A stretch of DNA of 6,069 nucleotides from CAYHWW01 sp964360145 (GCA_964360145.1 CAYHWW010000194.1:1-6069); one strand, 5' to 3'. Positions 1-6,069 are shown, counted from the stretch's first letter. Translations and numbers: made by a program. Notes: generated by a model from the letters alone, not told the origin.

Positions 1-6
1 GCGCTC

Positions 7-1350
7 ATGGCTGAGACCGTCATCGTAAAATCCAGTGAGCTTGATCGTGCCCTGGGGCCCGTCATGCTCTGGGGCTTGGGTGTGGGTTACGTCATTTCCG
101 GCGAGTATTTCGGATGGAACCTGGGGCTGCCCGTGGGCGGAACACTGGGTCTCCTCGTGGCGGCCCTGATCGTTTCCGTCATGGCCATCACCTTCGTCTT
201 CAGTTACGCCGAGCTGGCCTGCGCCATGCCTCGCGCGGGGGGCGTCTTCGTTTATGCCTCCAGGGGCCTGGGCCCGGCCTGGGGATTCCTGGGCGGCGCG
301 GCCCAGATCGTGGAATTCGTCTTCGCGCCCCCGGCCATCGCCGCGGCCATTGGCGCCTATTTCGTCACCTATTTCCCCGGCACGGATGCAAAAGTTTTCG
401 CCGTGGCGGCCTATGTTCTTTTCACCGCGCTCAATATCTGGGGCGTGCGCCAATCCGCGATCTTTGAATTGGTGATCACGATCCTAGCCGTGGTCGAACT
501 CCTCATCTTCGCGGGCGTCACGGCCCCGCACTTTCAGTATGCCAACCTCACCCGGGATGCCCTCCCCAACGGTTGGGGCGGCGTCTTTGCGGCCTTGCCC
601 TTCGCTATCTGGTTTTATCTAGCCATTGAGGGCGTAGCCAACGTGGCGGAAGAAGCCAAAAATCCCCAGAAGGACATCGTAAGGGGGTTCGGCTCCGCCA
701 TCATCACCCTCGTAGTTCTGGCACTCCTGACCCTCGTCTGCGCCGTGGGCGTGGATGGATGGCAGGCCGTCGTCTTCAGGCCCGGCGAGACCACCCCATT
801 GGACACGCCGCTGCCCTTGGCTTTCGGCAAGGTGGTGGGGGAAGGCCATGCCCTTTTCCACATGCTCGTGACCGTGGGCCTCTTTGGGCTCGTGGCCAGC
901 TTCAATGGCATTGTACTCGTGGCCGGAAGGGCCATCATGGAGTTTGGCCGGGTCGGCTATGCACCCCGGTGGGTGGGGCACACGCTGAAGAACCGCAAAA
1001 CCCCCGCGCCGGCACTGGCCATCAATCTGGTTGTGGGCATTGCAGCCCTCATGACGGGTAAAACCGGTGAGATCATCACGCTCTCTGTCTTCGGGGCCAT
1101 GACTCTCTATGCTATTTCCATGGTGACGCACATCGCGCTGCGTCGTAAGGAGCCCGAACTCAAGCGCCCCTTCATGACTCCTTGGTACCCGTGGCTTCCC
1201 ATCACGGCCCTGGCCCTTTCCCTGCTCTGTCTCGGCTCCATGGTTTGGTACTATCCCGCCATCGCGGCGGTGTACGTGGCGATCCTCGCTGCCGGTTGTG
1301 GCTGGTACATTTTTTCCGTGCCGAAAGAGCGAAAAAAGGCTCATATTTAG
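7..1350 (+). CDS. APC-superfamily permease, probable ethanolamine permease
   Basis: Inner-membrane amine/amino acid transporter of the APC superfamily, 447 residues, about the usual length for ethanolamine permeases. About twelve hydrophobic segments can be read, near residues 18-38, 46-70, 88-122, 129-147, 153-173, 194-214, 228-250, 282-310, 335-352, 355-377, 395-415 and 418-436. The first segment carries GVGYVISGEYFGWNLG (25-40), a stretch I recognise from ethanolamine permeases. Further family-like stretches are FSYAELACAMPRAGG (65-79), AAQIVEFVFAPPAIAAAIGAY (98-118) and FYLAIEGVANVAEEAKNPQ (203-221). The last corresponds to the conserved sixth-helix region of APC transporters. The C-terminus is short and basic (KERKKAHI). 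The following genes form a gamma-glutamyl-amine pathway acting on an alcohol, which fits an amino-alcohol substrate. The start is uncertain because the frame stays open through the six bases before this ATG and no ribosome binding site is visible. Other small amines remain possible substrates. APC family is near certain; ethanolamine is likely. Confidence 0.87.
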   Translation: MAETVIVKSSELDRALGPVMLWGLGVGYVISGEYFGWNLGLPVGGTLGLLVAALIVSVMAITFVFSYAELACAMPRAGGVFVYASRGLGPAWGFLGGAAQIVEFVFAPPAIAAAIGAYFVTYFPGTDAKVFAVAAYVLFTALNIWGVRQSAIFELVITILAVVELLIFAGVTAPHFQYANLTRDALPNGWGGVFAALPFAIWFYLAIEGVANVAEEAKNPQKDIVRGFGSAIITLVVLALLTLVCAVGVDGWQAVVFRPGETTPLDTPLPLAFGKVVGEGHALFHMLVTVGLFGLVASFNGIVLVAGRAIMEFGRVGYAPRWVGHTLKNRKTPAPALAINLVVGIAALMTGKTGEIITLSVFGAMTLYAISMVTHIALRRKEPELKRPFMTPWYPWLPITALALSLLCLGSMVWYYPAIAAVYVAILAAGCGWYIFSVPKERKKAHI

Positions 1351-1355
1351 CGCTC

Positions 1356-1361
1356 AAGGAG
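1356..1361 (+). promoter_or_regulatory. Shine-Dalgarno site of the glutamine-synthetase-like gene
   Basis: AAGGAG lies seven bases before the ATG at 1369, in the 18-base gap after the permease stop codon. It is a near-perfect ribosome binding site and fixes the start of the ligase gene. Confidence 0.85.
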
Positions 1362-1368
1362 TCCACCC

Positions 1369-2742
1369 ATGAGTCCCCACTCGCAAAAGGCCAATGAGGC
1401 TTTGGAAGCCGTCCGAAAATCAGAGCACCAGAAAGTTCGGGTCGCCGTCGCGGACATCGACGGGGTGCTGCGGGGCAAATATCTTCACAAAGATAAATTC
1501 ATAGCCACCGCGGATGGTGGCTTGGGTTTTTGCAACGTGGTGTTTGGCTGGGATTGCGGCGACGCGGCCTACGACAATGGCACCTACACGGGCTGGCACA
1601 CGGGTTATCCCGATGCCGTGGCAAAGCTCGATCTCACGACCTTTCGGAAAGTTCCCTGGAACCAGGACATGCCCTTTTTCCTGGGCGAATTCGTGGATTC
1701 CAAGGGTGATCCCCTCCCTATTTGCCCCCGTCAGCTGCTGCGCAAAATCGTTGCTCGTGCGACGAACCAAGGTCTCGTGCCCAAGTTCGGCATGGAGTTC
1801 GAATGGTTCAACTTTCGTGAGACGCCCCAGTCCTTGGCCGCCAAGAACTACATGAACCCCGAGCCCCTCACGCCGGGCATGTTCGGGTATTCCTTGGTGC
1901 GACAAACGCAGAATCAAGATTATTTCAACGCACTCATGGATGAAACGCGGCGTTTCGATATTCCAGTGGAAGGCCTCCACACGGAAACCGGGCCGGGCGT
2001 CTACGAAGCCGCCATTACGTATTCGGATGCTCTCGAGGCCGCGGACCGCGCCGTACTCTTCAAAAGCAGCGCCAAGGAAATTGGCTCCCGTTTTGGGATC
2101 ATGCCGTCGTTCATGGCCAAGTGGAATGCGACCCTTCCGGGCTGCAGTGGCCACCTCCACCAGAGCCTGGTCGACGCCGAAAAGGGAACGAACCGTTTTT
2201 TTGACGACAAGGCCCCGCATAAAATGAGCGCCGAGTTCCGCTCTTACATCGCAGGTCAGTTGGCATGCCTGCCCGAGATTCTTCCTTTCTTTGCGCCCAC
2301 GATCAACAGCTACAAGCGACTGGTTGACGGCTACTGGGCCCCCACGAAAGTCACCTGGGGTGTGGATAATAGAACCGTGGCCCTTCGTGTGATTCCTGGA
2401 AGCTCTAAGTCCACGCGCCTTGAAACCCGCGTGCCGGGATCAGACGTGAATCCCTACATTGCCATCGCGGGGGCGTTGGGCAGCGGCCTTTACGGCATGG
2501 AGCGCAAACTCGATCTCAAGCTCGCCGCCGTGCAAGGCAATGGTTATCAGCAGAAAGACGCTGAGCGGCTTCCCTCTTCACTTCAAGAGGCTGCTGACCG
2601 CATGGGAAATTCTAAAATCGCCAAAGAGATTTTCGGCGAAAAATTCGTGCAGCATTTTGCGGAGACCCGTTTCTGGGAGTGGAAAAAATGCCAAGAGGCC
2701 GTCACCAGCTGGGAACTCCAACGTTATTTTGAAATCATTTAG
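1369..2742 (+). CDS. Glutamine-synthetase-family gamma-glutamyl-amine ligase (PuuA/GlnA4-like; probable gamma-glutamylethanolamide synthetase)
   Basis: Cytosolic ATP-dependent ligase with the glutamine synthetase fold, 457 residues, the usual length for PuuA-type enzymes. The N-terminal beta-grasp domain is about residues 20-112, followed by the catalytic domain. Metal and glutamate ligands are visible: GMEFEW with E143 and E145; HTETGPGVYEAA with E206 and E213; and CSGHLHQS with H262 and H264. The substrate/ATP region runs from NSYKR (313-317) to DNRTVALR (333-340), and LETR (351-354) supplies the last conserved Glu and Arg. By motif alignment, the Glu that binds ammonium in true glutamine synthetase (E327 in E. 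coli) is Trp323 here (GYWAP). This points to an amine other than ammonia as acceptor. Inferred reaction: glutamate + ethanolamine + ATP to gamma-glutamylethanolamide. The permease before it and the alcohol and aldehyde dehydrogenases and amidase after it support this. Alternative acceptors are other amino alcohols or, less likely, a polyamine. Family is very secure; substrate is inferred. Confidence 0.9.
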   Translation: MSPHSQKANEALEAVRKSEHQKVRVAVADIDGVLRGKYLHKDKFIATADGGLGFCNVVFGWDCGDAAYDNGTYTGWHTGYPDAVAKLDLTTFRKVPWNQDMPFFLGEFVDSKGDPLPICPRQLLRKIVARATNQGLVPKFGMEFEWFNFRETPQSLAAKNYMNPEPLTPGMFGYSLVRQTQNQDYFNALMDETRRFDIPVEGLHTETGPGVYEAAITYSDALEAADRAVLFKSSAKEIGSRFGIMPSFMAKWNATLPGCSGHLHQSLVDAEKGTNRFFDDKAPHKMSAEFRSYIAGQLACLPEILPFFAPTINSYKRLVDGYWAPTKVTWGVDNRTVALRVIPGSSKSTRLETRVPGSDVNPYIAIAGALGSGLYGMERKLDLKLAAVQGNGYQQKDAERLPSSLQEAADRMGNSKIAKEIFGEKFVQHFAETRFWEWKKCQEAVTSWELQRYFEII

Positions 2743-2750
2743 ACAGACAT

Positions 2751-2756
2751 AAGGGG
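2751..2756 (+). promoter_or_regulatory. Shine-Dalgarno site of the alcohol dehydrogenase gene
   Basis: AAGGGG sits eight bases before the ATG at 2765, inside the 22-base gap after the ligase stop codon. That is the longest intergenic gap in the window, and it is too short for a separate promoter plus terminator. Confidence 0.75.
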
Positions 2757-2764
2757 AAACCACC

Positions 2765-3976
2765 ATGGCAAAGAAGCGTGAATTCATCACTCGTCCCGGC
2801 GCAGTTTATCAGTACAACTATCCCACTCGCATTCGTTTCGGCGCAGGGGTCAGAAAAGAGCTGGCTCCCACGCTGCTGGCGCGGGACCTGAAAAAAGTGC
2901 TCATCGTCACCGATAAGGGCCTGGCCGCACTTCCTGTTTTCAAGGAATTCGTGAGTCAGCTCAAGACCTCCGGGCTTCAGATTTCTGTATTCTCAGGGGT
3001 ACAAGGCAACCCGGTGAAATCCCAGGTCATGGACGGCGTGCGGGCGGCAAAGGCCCACGGCACCCAGGCCCTCGTGGCCGTGGGGGGCGGCGCTGCCGTG
3101 GACGTGGGCAAGGTCATCGCCCTCATGATGTATCACCCCGGTGATCTCTTCGATTACGAAGACGGCCGCCCCGGCGCTCCCCCCGTGGATAAAGAGATGC
3201 CCTTCATCGTTGGCATTCCCACCACGGCAGGAACGGGCAGTGAAGTGGGCCGCTCAAGCGTGGTTTCCGACGACCAGACCCATCGCAAAGTCATCATCTT
3301 CGACCCCAGGCTTCTTCCTCAACTCGTGCTGGCGGACCCGGAACTCACGCTGGGCCTACCGCCCCTCATGACCGCCGCCACCGGCATGGATGCGCTCACT
3401 CACCTCATCGAGTCCTATCTCGCGAAAGGTTTTCATCCCCTTGCGGATGGCATTGCGCTGGCGGGCATGAAGATGGTGGCTGACCATCTTCCGAACGCCG
3501 TGAAGTTCGCCAAAACCCACCCGGGCAAAGCCACCCCCGAACACCTCGAGGCCCGTGGCATGATGCTCAACGCGGCCATGATGGGCGCCATTTCTTTTCA
3601 GAAGGGATTGGGTGTGACCCACTCCTGCGCCCATGCCCTTTCCACCGTTTGTGATATGCACCACGGCACGGCCAACGGCATCATGTTGGATGTTTGCATG
3701 GAGTTCAACGCCAAGGCCGTTCCTGAGCGTTTCAAGGAAATGGCCCATGCCTTGCGCCTCCCTGGCGGTTCACCCAAGGCGTTCCTTTCCTGGATCCCGC
3801 GCTTCAAGAAAAAGCTCGGCATCCCCGTCAACCTCTCCGGCTCGGGCGTGACTCGGGAGCACTTATCCAAACTCTTGGACGTGGCGGAAAAAGACGGCTG
3901 CCATCCGTCAAATCCCGTGGCGGTCACCCGTAAGGATTTTGAAAAGCTCTTTCTAAAGGCCTTGGGAAAAAGGTGA
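2765..3976 (+). CDS. Iron-containing (group III) alcohol dehydrogenase
   Basis: NAD(P)-dependent, metal-dependent alcohol dehydrogenase of the Fe-ADH family, 403 residues, close to the usual 380-400. The N-terminal Rossmann-like half has the dinucleotide-binding loop GGGAAVDVGK (107-116) and the conserved PTTAGTGSE (152-160). The C-terminal helical half carries the metal site: D209 and H213 in GMDALTHLIE, H286 in GVTHSCAH, and H300 in MHHG. H290 is placed as the catalytic His. The 286/290/300 spacing equals that of H263, H267 and H277 in E. coli FucO. The usual Ser of the GGGS loop is Ala110 here. Between a gamma-glutamyl-amine ligase and a PuuD-like amidase, its likely job is to oxidise the hydroxyl of gamma-glutamylethanolamide to the aldehyde for the downstream aldehyde dehydrogenase. 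Fe-ADHs act on many alcohols and sequence alone does not fix the substrate. The metal could be Fe or Zn. Confidence 0.9.
   Translation: MAKKREFITRPGAVYQYNYPTRIRFGAGVRKELAPTLLARDLKKVLIVTDKGLAALPVFKEFVSQLKTSGLQISVFSGVQGNPVKSQVMDGVRAAKAHGTQALVAVGGGAAVDVGKVIALMMYHPGDLFDYEDGRPGAPPVDKEMPFIVGIPTTAGTGSEVGRSSVVSDDQTHRKVIIFDPRLLPQLVLADPELTLGLPPLMTAATGMDALTHLIESYLAKGFHPLADGIALAGMKMVADHLPNAVKFAKTHPGKATPEHLEARGMMLNAAMMGAISFQKGLGVTHSCAHALSTVCDMHHGTANGIMLDVCMEFNAKAVPERFKEMAHALRLPGGSPKAFLSWIPRFKKKLGIPVNLSGSGVTREHLSKLLDVAEKDGCHPSNPVAVTRKDFEKLFLKALGKR
3969..3974 (+). promoter_or_regulatory. Shine-Dalgarno site of the amidotransferase gene, overlapping the upstream stop
   Basis: AAAGGT, within the purine run AAAAAGGTGA, overlaps the last codons and TGA stop of the alcohol dehydrogenase and precedes the ATG at 3980 by about five bases. 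Only three bases separate stop and start, so the two genes are probably translationally coupled. Confidence 0.7.
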
Positions 3977-3979
3977 ACC

Positions 3980-4789
3980 ATGGCCCAGCGCCTGCTTAAG
4001 ATCGGGGTTTCCGCCTGCATCATGCATGCGGATCCGAGCCGCAACATCTTCAATGGAAAGCCCCTGCTCTATGCCGAGCAGTCCATGCTCCATTATATTT
4101 TGCGGGGGGGCGCCCTTCCATTCCTGATTCCCACCCGGCCTGCAGATACGGGAGCGGCACAGCTGCCGACGACGCCGGTTCCCACGGTGGAAGACATGCT
4201 CCGGGAGATGGATGGTCTCATCATGGTGGGCGGCGTGGACATGTCTCCTGCCAGCTATGATGAACAACCCCTCAAGCCTCAGTGGTCTGGTGATCCCATT
4301 CGCGATGCCTATGAGATGGAGCTGGTGAGAAAAGCCATGGAGATGGACAAGCCCGTATTGGGCATCTGCCGCGGGCACCAGGTCATCAACGTTACGCTGG
4401 GGGGGAGCCTCTACCAGGACATCACCCATCAGGTGCCCGGCACCCTGGTGCACCGGGACGCTAAAATCTACGACCAGAACTTTCATGAGGTGGGCTTGGA
4501 GCACGGCTCCGACCTCGCCCGAATTTATGCAGGGGTGAAATCCCGCCGGATCAACAGCGTTCACCATCAGGCTGTTAAAGATTTGGGGAAGCACTTGGTG
4601 GTGGAAGCGACGTCCACCACGGATGGGGTCATTGAGGCCCTCCGTTATGTACCTCCGGGCGGGAAAAAGGGGCCCTACGTTCGTGGCGTGCAATGGCACC
4701 CCGAATTTATGGTTGGAAGCGACGATGCGCTCATGTCCCCCTGGCCCCTTATTCAGGATTTTTTCAAAGCCATCAGCGAAAGGAACTAG
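3980..4789 (+). CDS. Class I glutamine amidotransferase-like gamma-glutamyl hydrolase (peptidase C26, PuuD-like)
   Basis: Cytosolic cysteine hydrolase of the peptidase C26 family, 269 residues, slightly longer than E. coli PuuD (about 254). The catalytic triad is visible. C130 is the nucleophile in GICRGHQVIN (128-137), the characteristic GICRG elbow of PuuD-type enzymes rather than of biosynthetic amidotransferases. H240 and E242 lie in GVQWHPEF (236-243). Other family landmarks are DGLIMVGGVDMSP (78-90) and LGGSLYQDI (140-148). A Pro/Thr-rich stretch at about 56-70 accounts for part of the extra length. PuuD frees GABA from gamma-glutamyl-GABA. Here the matching role would be cleaving gamma-glutamylglycine to glycine and glutamate, which recycles the glutamate used by the ligase. 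No synthetase domain is fused or adjacent, so a catabolic role is favoured. The gene contains two runs of seven G, at 4104-4110 and 4399-4405, with the frame intact. The physiological substrate is inferred from context. Confidence 0.88.
   Translation: MAQRLLKIGVSACIMHADPSRNIFNGKPLLYAEQSMLHYILRGGALPFLIPTRPADTGAAQLPTTPVPTVEDMLREMDGLIMVGGVDMSPASYDEQPLKPQWSGDPIRDAYEMELVRKAMEMDKPVLGICRGHQVINVTLGGSLYQDITHQVPGTLVHRDAKIYDQNFHEVGLEHGSDLARIYAGVKSRRINSVHHQAVKDLGKHLVVEATSTTDGVIEALRYVPPGGKKGPYVRGVQWHPEFMVGSDDALMSPWPLIQDFFKAISERN
4779..4784 (+). promoter_or_regulatory. Shine-Dalgarno site of the aldehyde dehydrogenase gene
   Basis: AAAGGA, within the last codons of the amidotransferase gene, lies eight bases before the ATG at 4793. 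The gap between stop and start is three bases, which again suggests translational coupling. The site supports ATG 4793 as the start. Confidence 0.75.
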
Positions 4790-4792
4790 TCC

Positions 4793-6069
4793 ATGTTGAA
4801 AATCATCAATCCAGCAACCGGTGACGTCGTTCGAGACATCCCGTCGGACACCGCCGACTCTATCAAAGCTAAATATGAAGCCGCGGCCCGCGCACAAAAG
4901 GGATGGGCCGCCAGATCTGCCTCGGATCGCACGTCCATCATTGAAAGATTCGCTGAGCTTTTAGCGAGGGACATCGATGCGATGGCCCGAGACCAATCTT
5001 TGGAGACGGGAAAACCCATTTCCCAATCTAAAAACGAAATTCGCAATACACCGGGGCGGGTAAAGTTTTTCACCCAGAACTGGGTCAAGGCCCTAGAACC
5101 CGTTGTCCACCCGCCCGCCAGCGGCATGCAGGAAATCATCCGCTATGAACCCCTCGGCGTCGTGGCCAATATCTCGGCTTGGAACTACCCCTGGTTCGTG
5201 GGGACCAACGTCTTTATTCCCGCGCTCCTCACGGGCAATGCGGTGCTGTACAAACCATCTGAGTATTCTTCGCTCACTGGTTTGAACATTCAAAAACTTT
5301 TGCATGAAGCGGGCGTGCCCAAAGACGTGTTTCAAACCATCATCGGTGGCGGTGAGGCGGGAGCCTCTTTGCTGCAGCTCCCCATCAATGGCGTCTTTTT
5401 CACGGGCTCTTACGCCACGGGCGTGCGCATCGCCCAAGCCGCCGCTGCAAAGCTGATCAAAGTGCAGTTGGAACTTGGAGGGAAAGACCCCACGTATGTT
5501 TGCGAAGACGCGGATGCGAAGACCGCGGCAGAGGGGCTTGCCGACGGCGCCTTCTACAACAACGGGCAGAGCTGCTGTTCCGTGGAGCGCATTTACGTGC
5601 ACGCCGCGGTCTACGATGCATTTCTCAAGCATTTTTTAGAGACGGTGAAGGGCTTTAAAATGGGCGACCCCATGGATGAGAAAACCTACTTGGGCCCCCT
5701 CGCCCGCCGACCCCAGATCGAAGTGCTGCAAGACCAAGTCAAGGATGCCCTCGACAAGGGCGCAAAGTTAGAATGCGGTGGGCATGCAGTGAAAGGCGTG
5801 GGTTGGTATTTTGAGCCCACTGTTTTTACGGGCGTGAACCACAAAATGAAACTCATGCGCGAGGAAAGTTTCGGGCCCCTCATCGGCATTCAAAAAGTTT
5901 CGAGCGATGCCGAAGCCTTAAGCCTCATGAACGACACCGACTACGGGCTCACGGCGGGCGTTTACACCAAAGACCGCGCCAGGGCTGAGAAGGTCATGTC
6001 AGAGTTGAATGCAGGCTCTGTGTACTGGAACTGCTGTGACCGCGTGAGCCCCAACCTGCCCTGGACGGG
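4793..6069 (+). CDS. NAD(P)-dependent aldehyde dehydrogenase, 3' end cut off by the window
   Basis: The reading frame is open from ATG 4793 to the window edge, giving 425 residues with no stop. Family members of this short N-terminal type run to about 455-465, so some 30-40 C-terminal residues are missing. Landmarks in order: NYPW with oxyanion Asn131; KPSE (154-157) with the cofactor-binding Lys154; the glycine motif FTGSYATG (203-210); LELGGK (226-231) with general-base Glu227; NNGQSCCSVER (256-266) with nucleophile Cys261; and EESFGP (357-362). The last visible residues, NCCDRVSPNLPWT, are the usual approach to the C-terminal end. It fills the PuuC position in the pathway. Inferred reaction: the gamma-glutamyl aldehyde made by the upstream alcohol dehydrogenase is oxidised to gamma-glutamylglycine with NAD(P)H formation. 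By sequence it could equally be a succinate-semialdehyde or general aldehyde dehydrogenase. Assignment to the pathway rests on the operon. Family is certain; substrate is not. Confidence 0.92.
   Translation, partial: MLKIINPATGDVVRDIPSDTADSIKAKYEAAARAQKGWAARSASDRTSIIERFAELLARDIDAMARDQSLETGKPISQSKNEIRNTPGRVKFFTQNWVKALEPVVHPPASGMQEIIRYEPLGVVANISAWNYPWFVGTNVFIPALLTGNAVLYKPSEYSSLTGLNIQKLLHEAGVPKDVFQTIIGGGEAGASLLQLPINGVFFTGSYATGVRIAQAAAAKLIKVQLELGGKDPTYVCEDADAKTAAEGLADGAFYNNGQSCCSVERIYVHAAVYDAFLKHFLETVKGFKMGDPMDEKTYLGPLARRPQIEVLQDQVKDALDKGAKLECGGHAVKGVGWYFEPTVFTGVNHKMKLMREESFGPLIGIQKVSSDAEALSLMNDTDYGLTAGVYTKDRARAEKVMSELNAGSVYWNCCDRVSPNLPWT

Larger units (their letters stand above)
7..6069 (+). other. 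Five-gene operon for gamma-glutamyl amino-alcohol (probably ethanolamine) catabolism
   Basis: Five co-directional genes are separated by 18, 22, 3 and 3 bases, each internal gene with its own Shine-Dalgarno site and no terminator-like hairpin seen between them. Together they cover uptake, amine glutamylation, alcohol oxidation, amide hydrolysis and aldehyde oxidation. The operon may extend in both directions: the promoter is not in the window, and the last gene is incomplete. Confidence 0.8.

Noticed and set aside
619..1344. Minus-strand open frame of 241 codons opposite the permease gene
   Set aside because: Its translation is rich in His, Gly and Glu in the manner of an antisense shadow of hydrophobic helices, with no recognisable domain.
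1420..2220. Minus-strand open frame of 266 codons opposite the ligase gene
   Set aside because: Fully contained in the strongly supported ligase gene, with no domain, no membrane or signal pattern and no convincing ribosome binding site seen.
2536..2560. Tyr393 as an adenylylation site like Tyr397 of E. coli glutamine synthetase
   Set aside because: A Tyr falls at roughly the right place (GNGYQQ), but the NLYDLPPEE loop is not conserved and a Tyr here is common in GS-like ligases that I do not know to be adenylylated.
1369..2742. Reading the ligase as ordinary ammonium-assimilating glutamine synthetase
   Set aside because: The ammonium-site Glu is Trp323, the catalytic motifs are PuuA-like (GMEFEW, CSGHLHQS), and the neighbours are catabolic enzymes rather than nitrogen-assimilation genes.
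3953..4897. Long minus-strand open frame of 314 codons across the amidotransferase gene
   Set aside because: It lies opposite a gene with a full catalytic triad and family motifs, shows no recognisable domain itself, and is expected by chance opposite GC-rich coding sequence.
7..6069. Standard Puu putrescine pathway
   Set aside because: There is no PuuB-type FAD oxidase, an alcohol dehydrogenase is present instead, and the permease resembles ethanolamine rather than putrescine transporters. It stays possible if puuB lies outside the window.
1..6069. CRISPR array, tRNA or rRNA, insertion sequence, toxin-antitoxin or defence genes
   Set aside because: No direct-repeat array, RNA-gene signature, transposase motif or terminal inverted repeat was seen; nearly every base belongs to the five metabolic genes.

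Overview
The window holds one tightly packed, five-gene, plus-strand operon from a moderately GC-rich bacterium (upper-fifties percent GC by eye, not computed). Every internal gene has a purine-rich Shine-Dalgarno sequence, intergenic gaps are 3 to 22 bases, and there is no mobile element, RNA gene or repeat array. The taxon cannot be fixed from this sequence. The proteins look like those of a Gram-negative heterotroph, but that is a weak inference.

Layout, left to right: an APC-superfamily permease that closely resembles ethanolamine permeases (7-1350); a glutamine-synthetase-fold ligase of the gamma-glutamyl-amine type (1369-2742); an iron-type (group III) alcohol dehydrogenase (2765-3976); a PuuD-like class I glutamine amidotransferase/peptidase C26 hydrolase (3980-4789); and an NAD(P)-dependent aldehyde dehydrogenase that runs off the right edge (4793 to beyond 6069). 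The left edge has only six bases before the first start codon, so the promoter and any upstream regulator are not visible.

Read as a pathway, the set makes a coherent gamma-glutamylation route for an amino alcohol, most simply ethanolamine. The permease imports it. The ligase joins its amine to the gamma-carboxyl of glutamate at the cost of ATP, giving gamma-glutamylethanolamide. The alcohol dehydrogenase oxidises the free hydroxyl to an aldehyde, and the aldehyde dehydrogenase oxidises that to gamma-glutamylglycine. The amidotransferase-type hydrolase then releases glycine and regenerates glutamate. This parallels the Puu putrescine pathway (PuuA, PuuB, PuuC, PuuD), but an alcohol dehydrogenase takes the place of the PuuB amine oxidase. 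It differs from the B12-dependent EutBC/microcompartment route, of which no gene is present here. A gamma-glutamylethanolamide route of this kind has been proposed for Streptomyces coelicolor, starting from GlnA4. A compact operon carrying every step, including a dedicated permease and an Fe-type dehydrogenase, is the main point of interest. The enzyme families are well supported by motifs. The substrate is inferred from the permease and from the enzyme combination.
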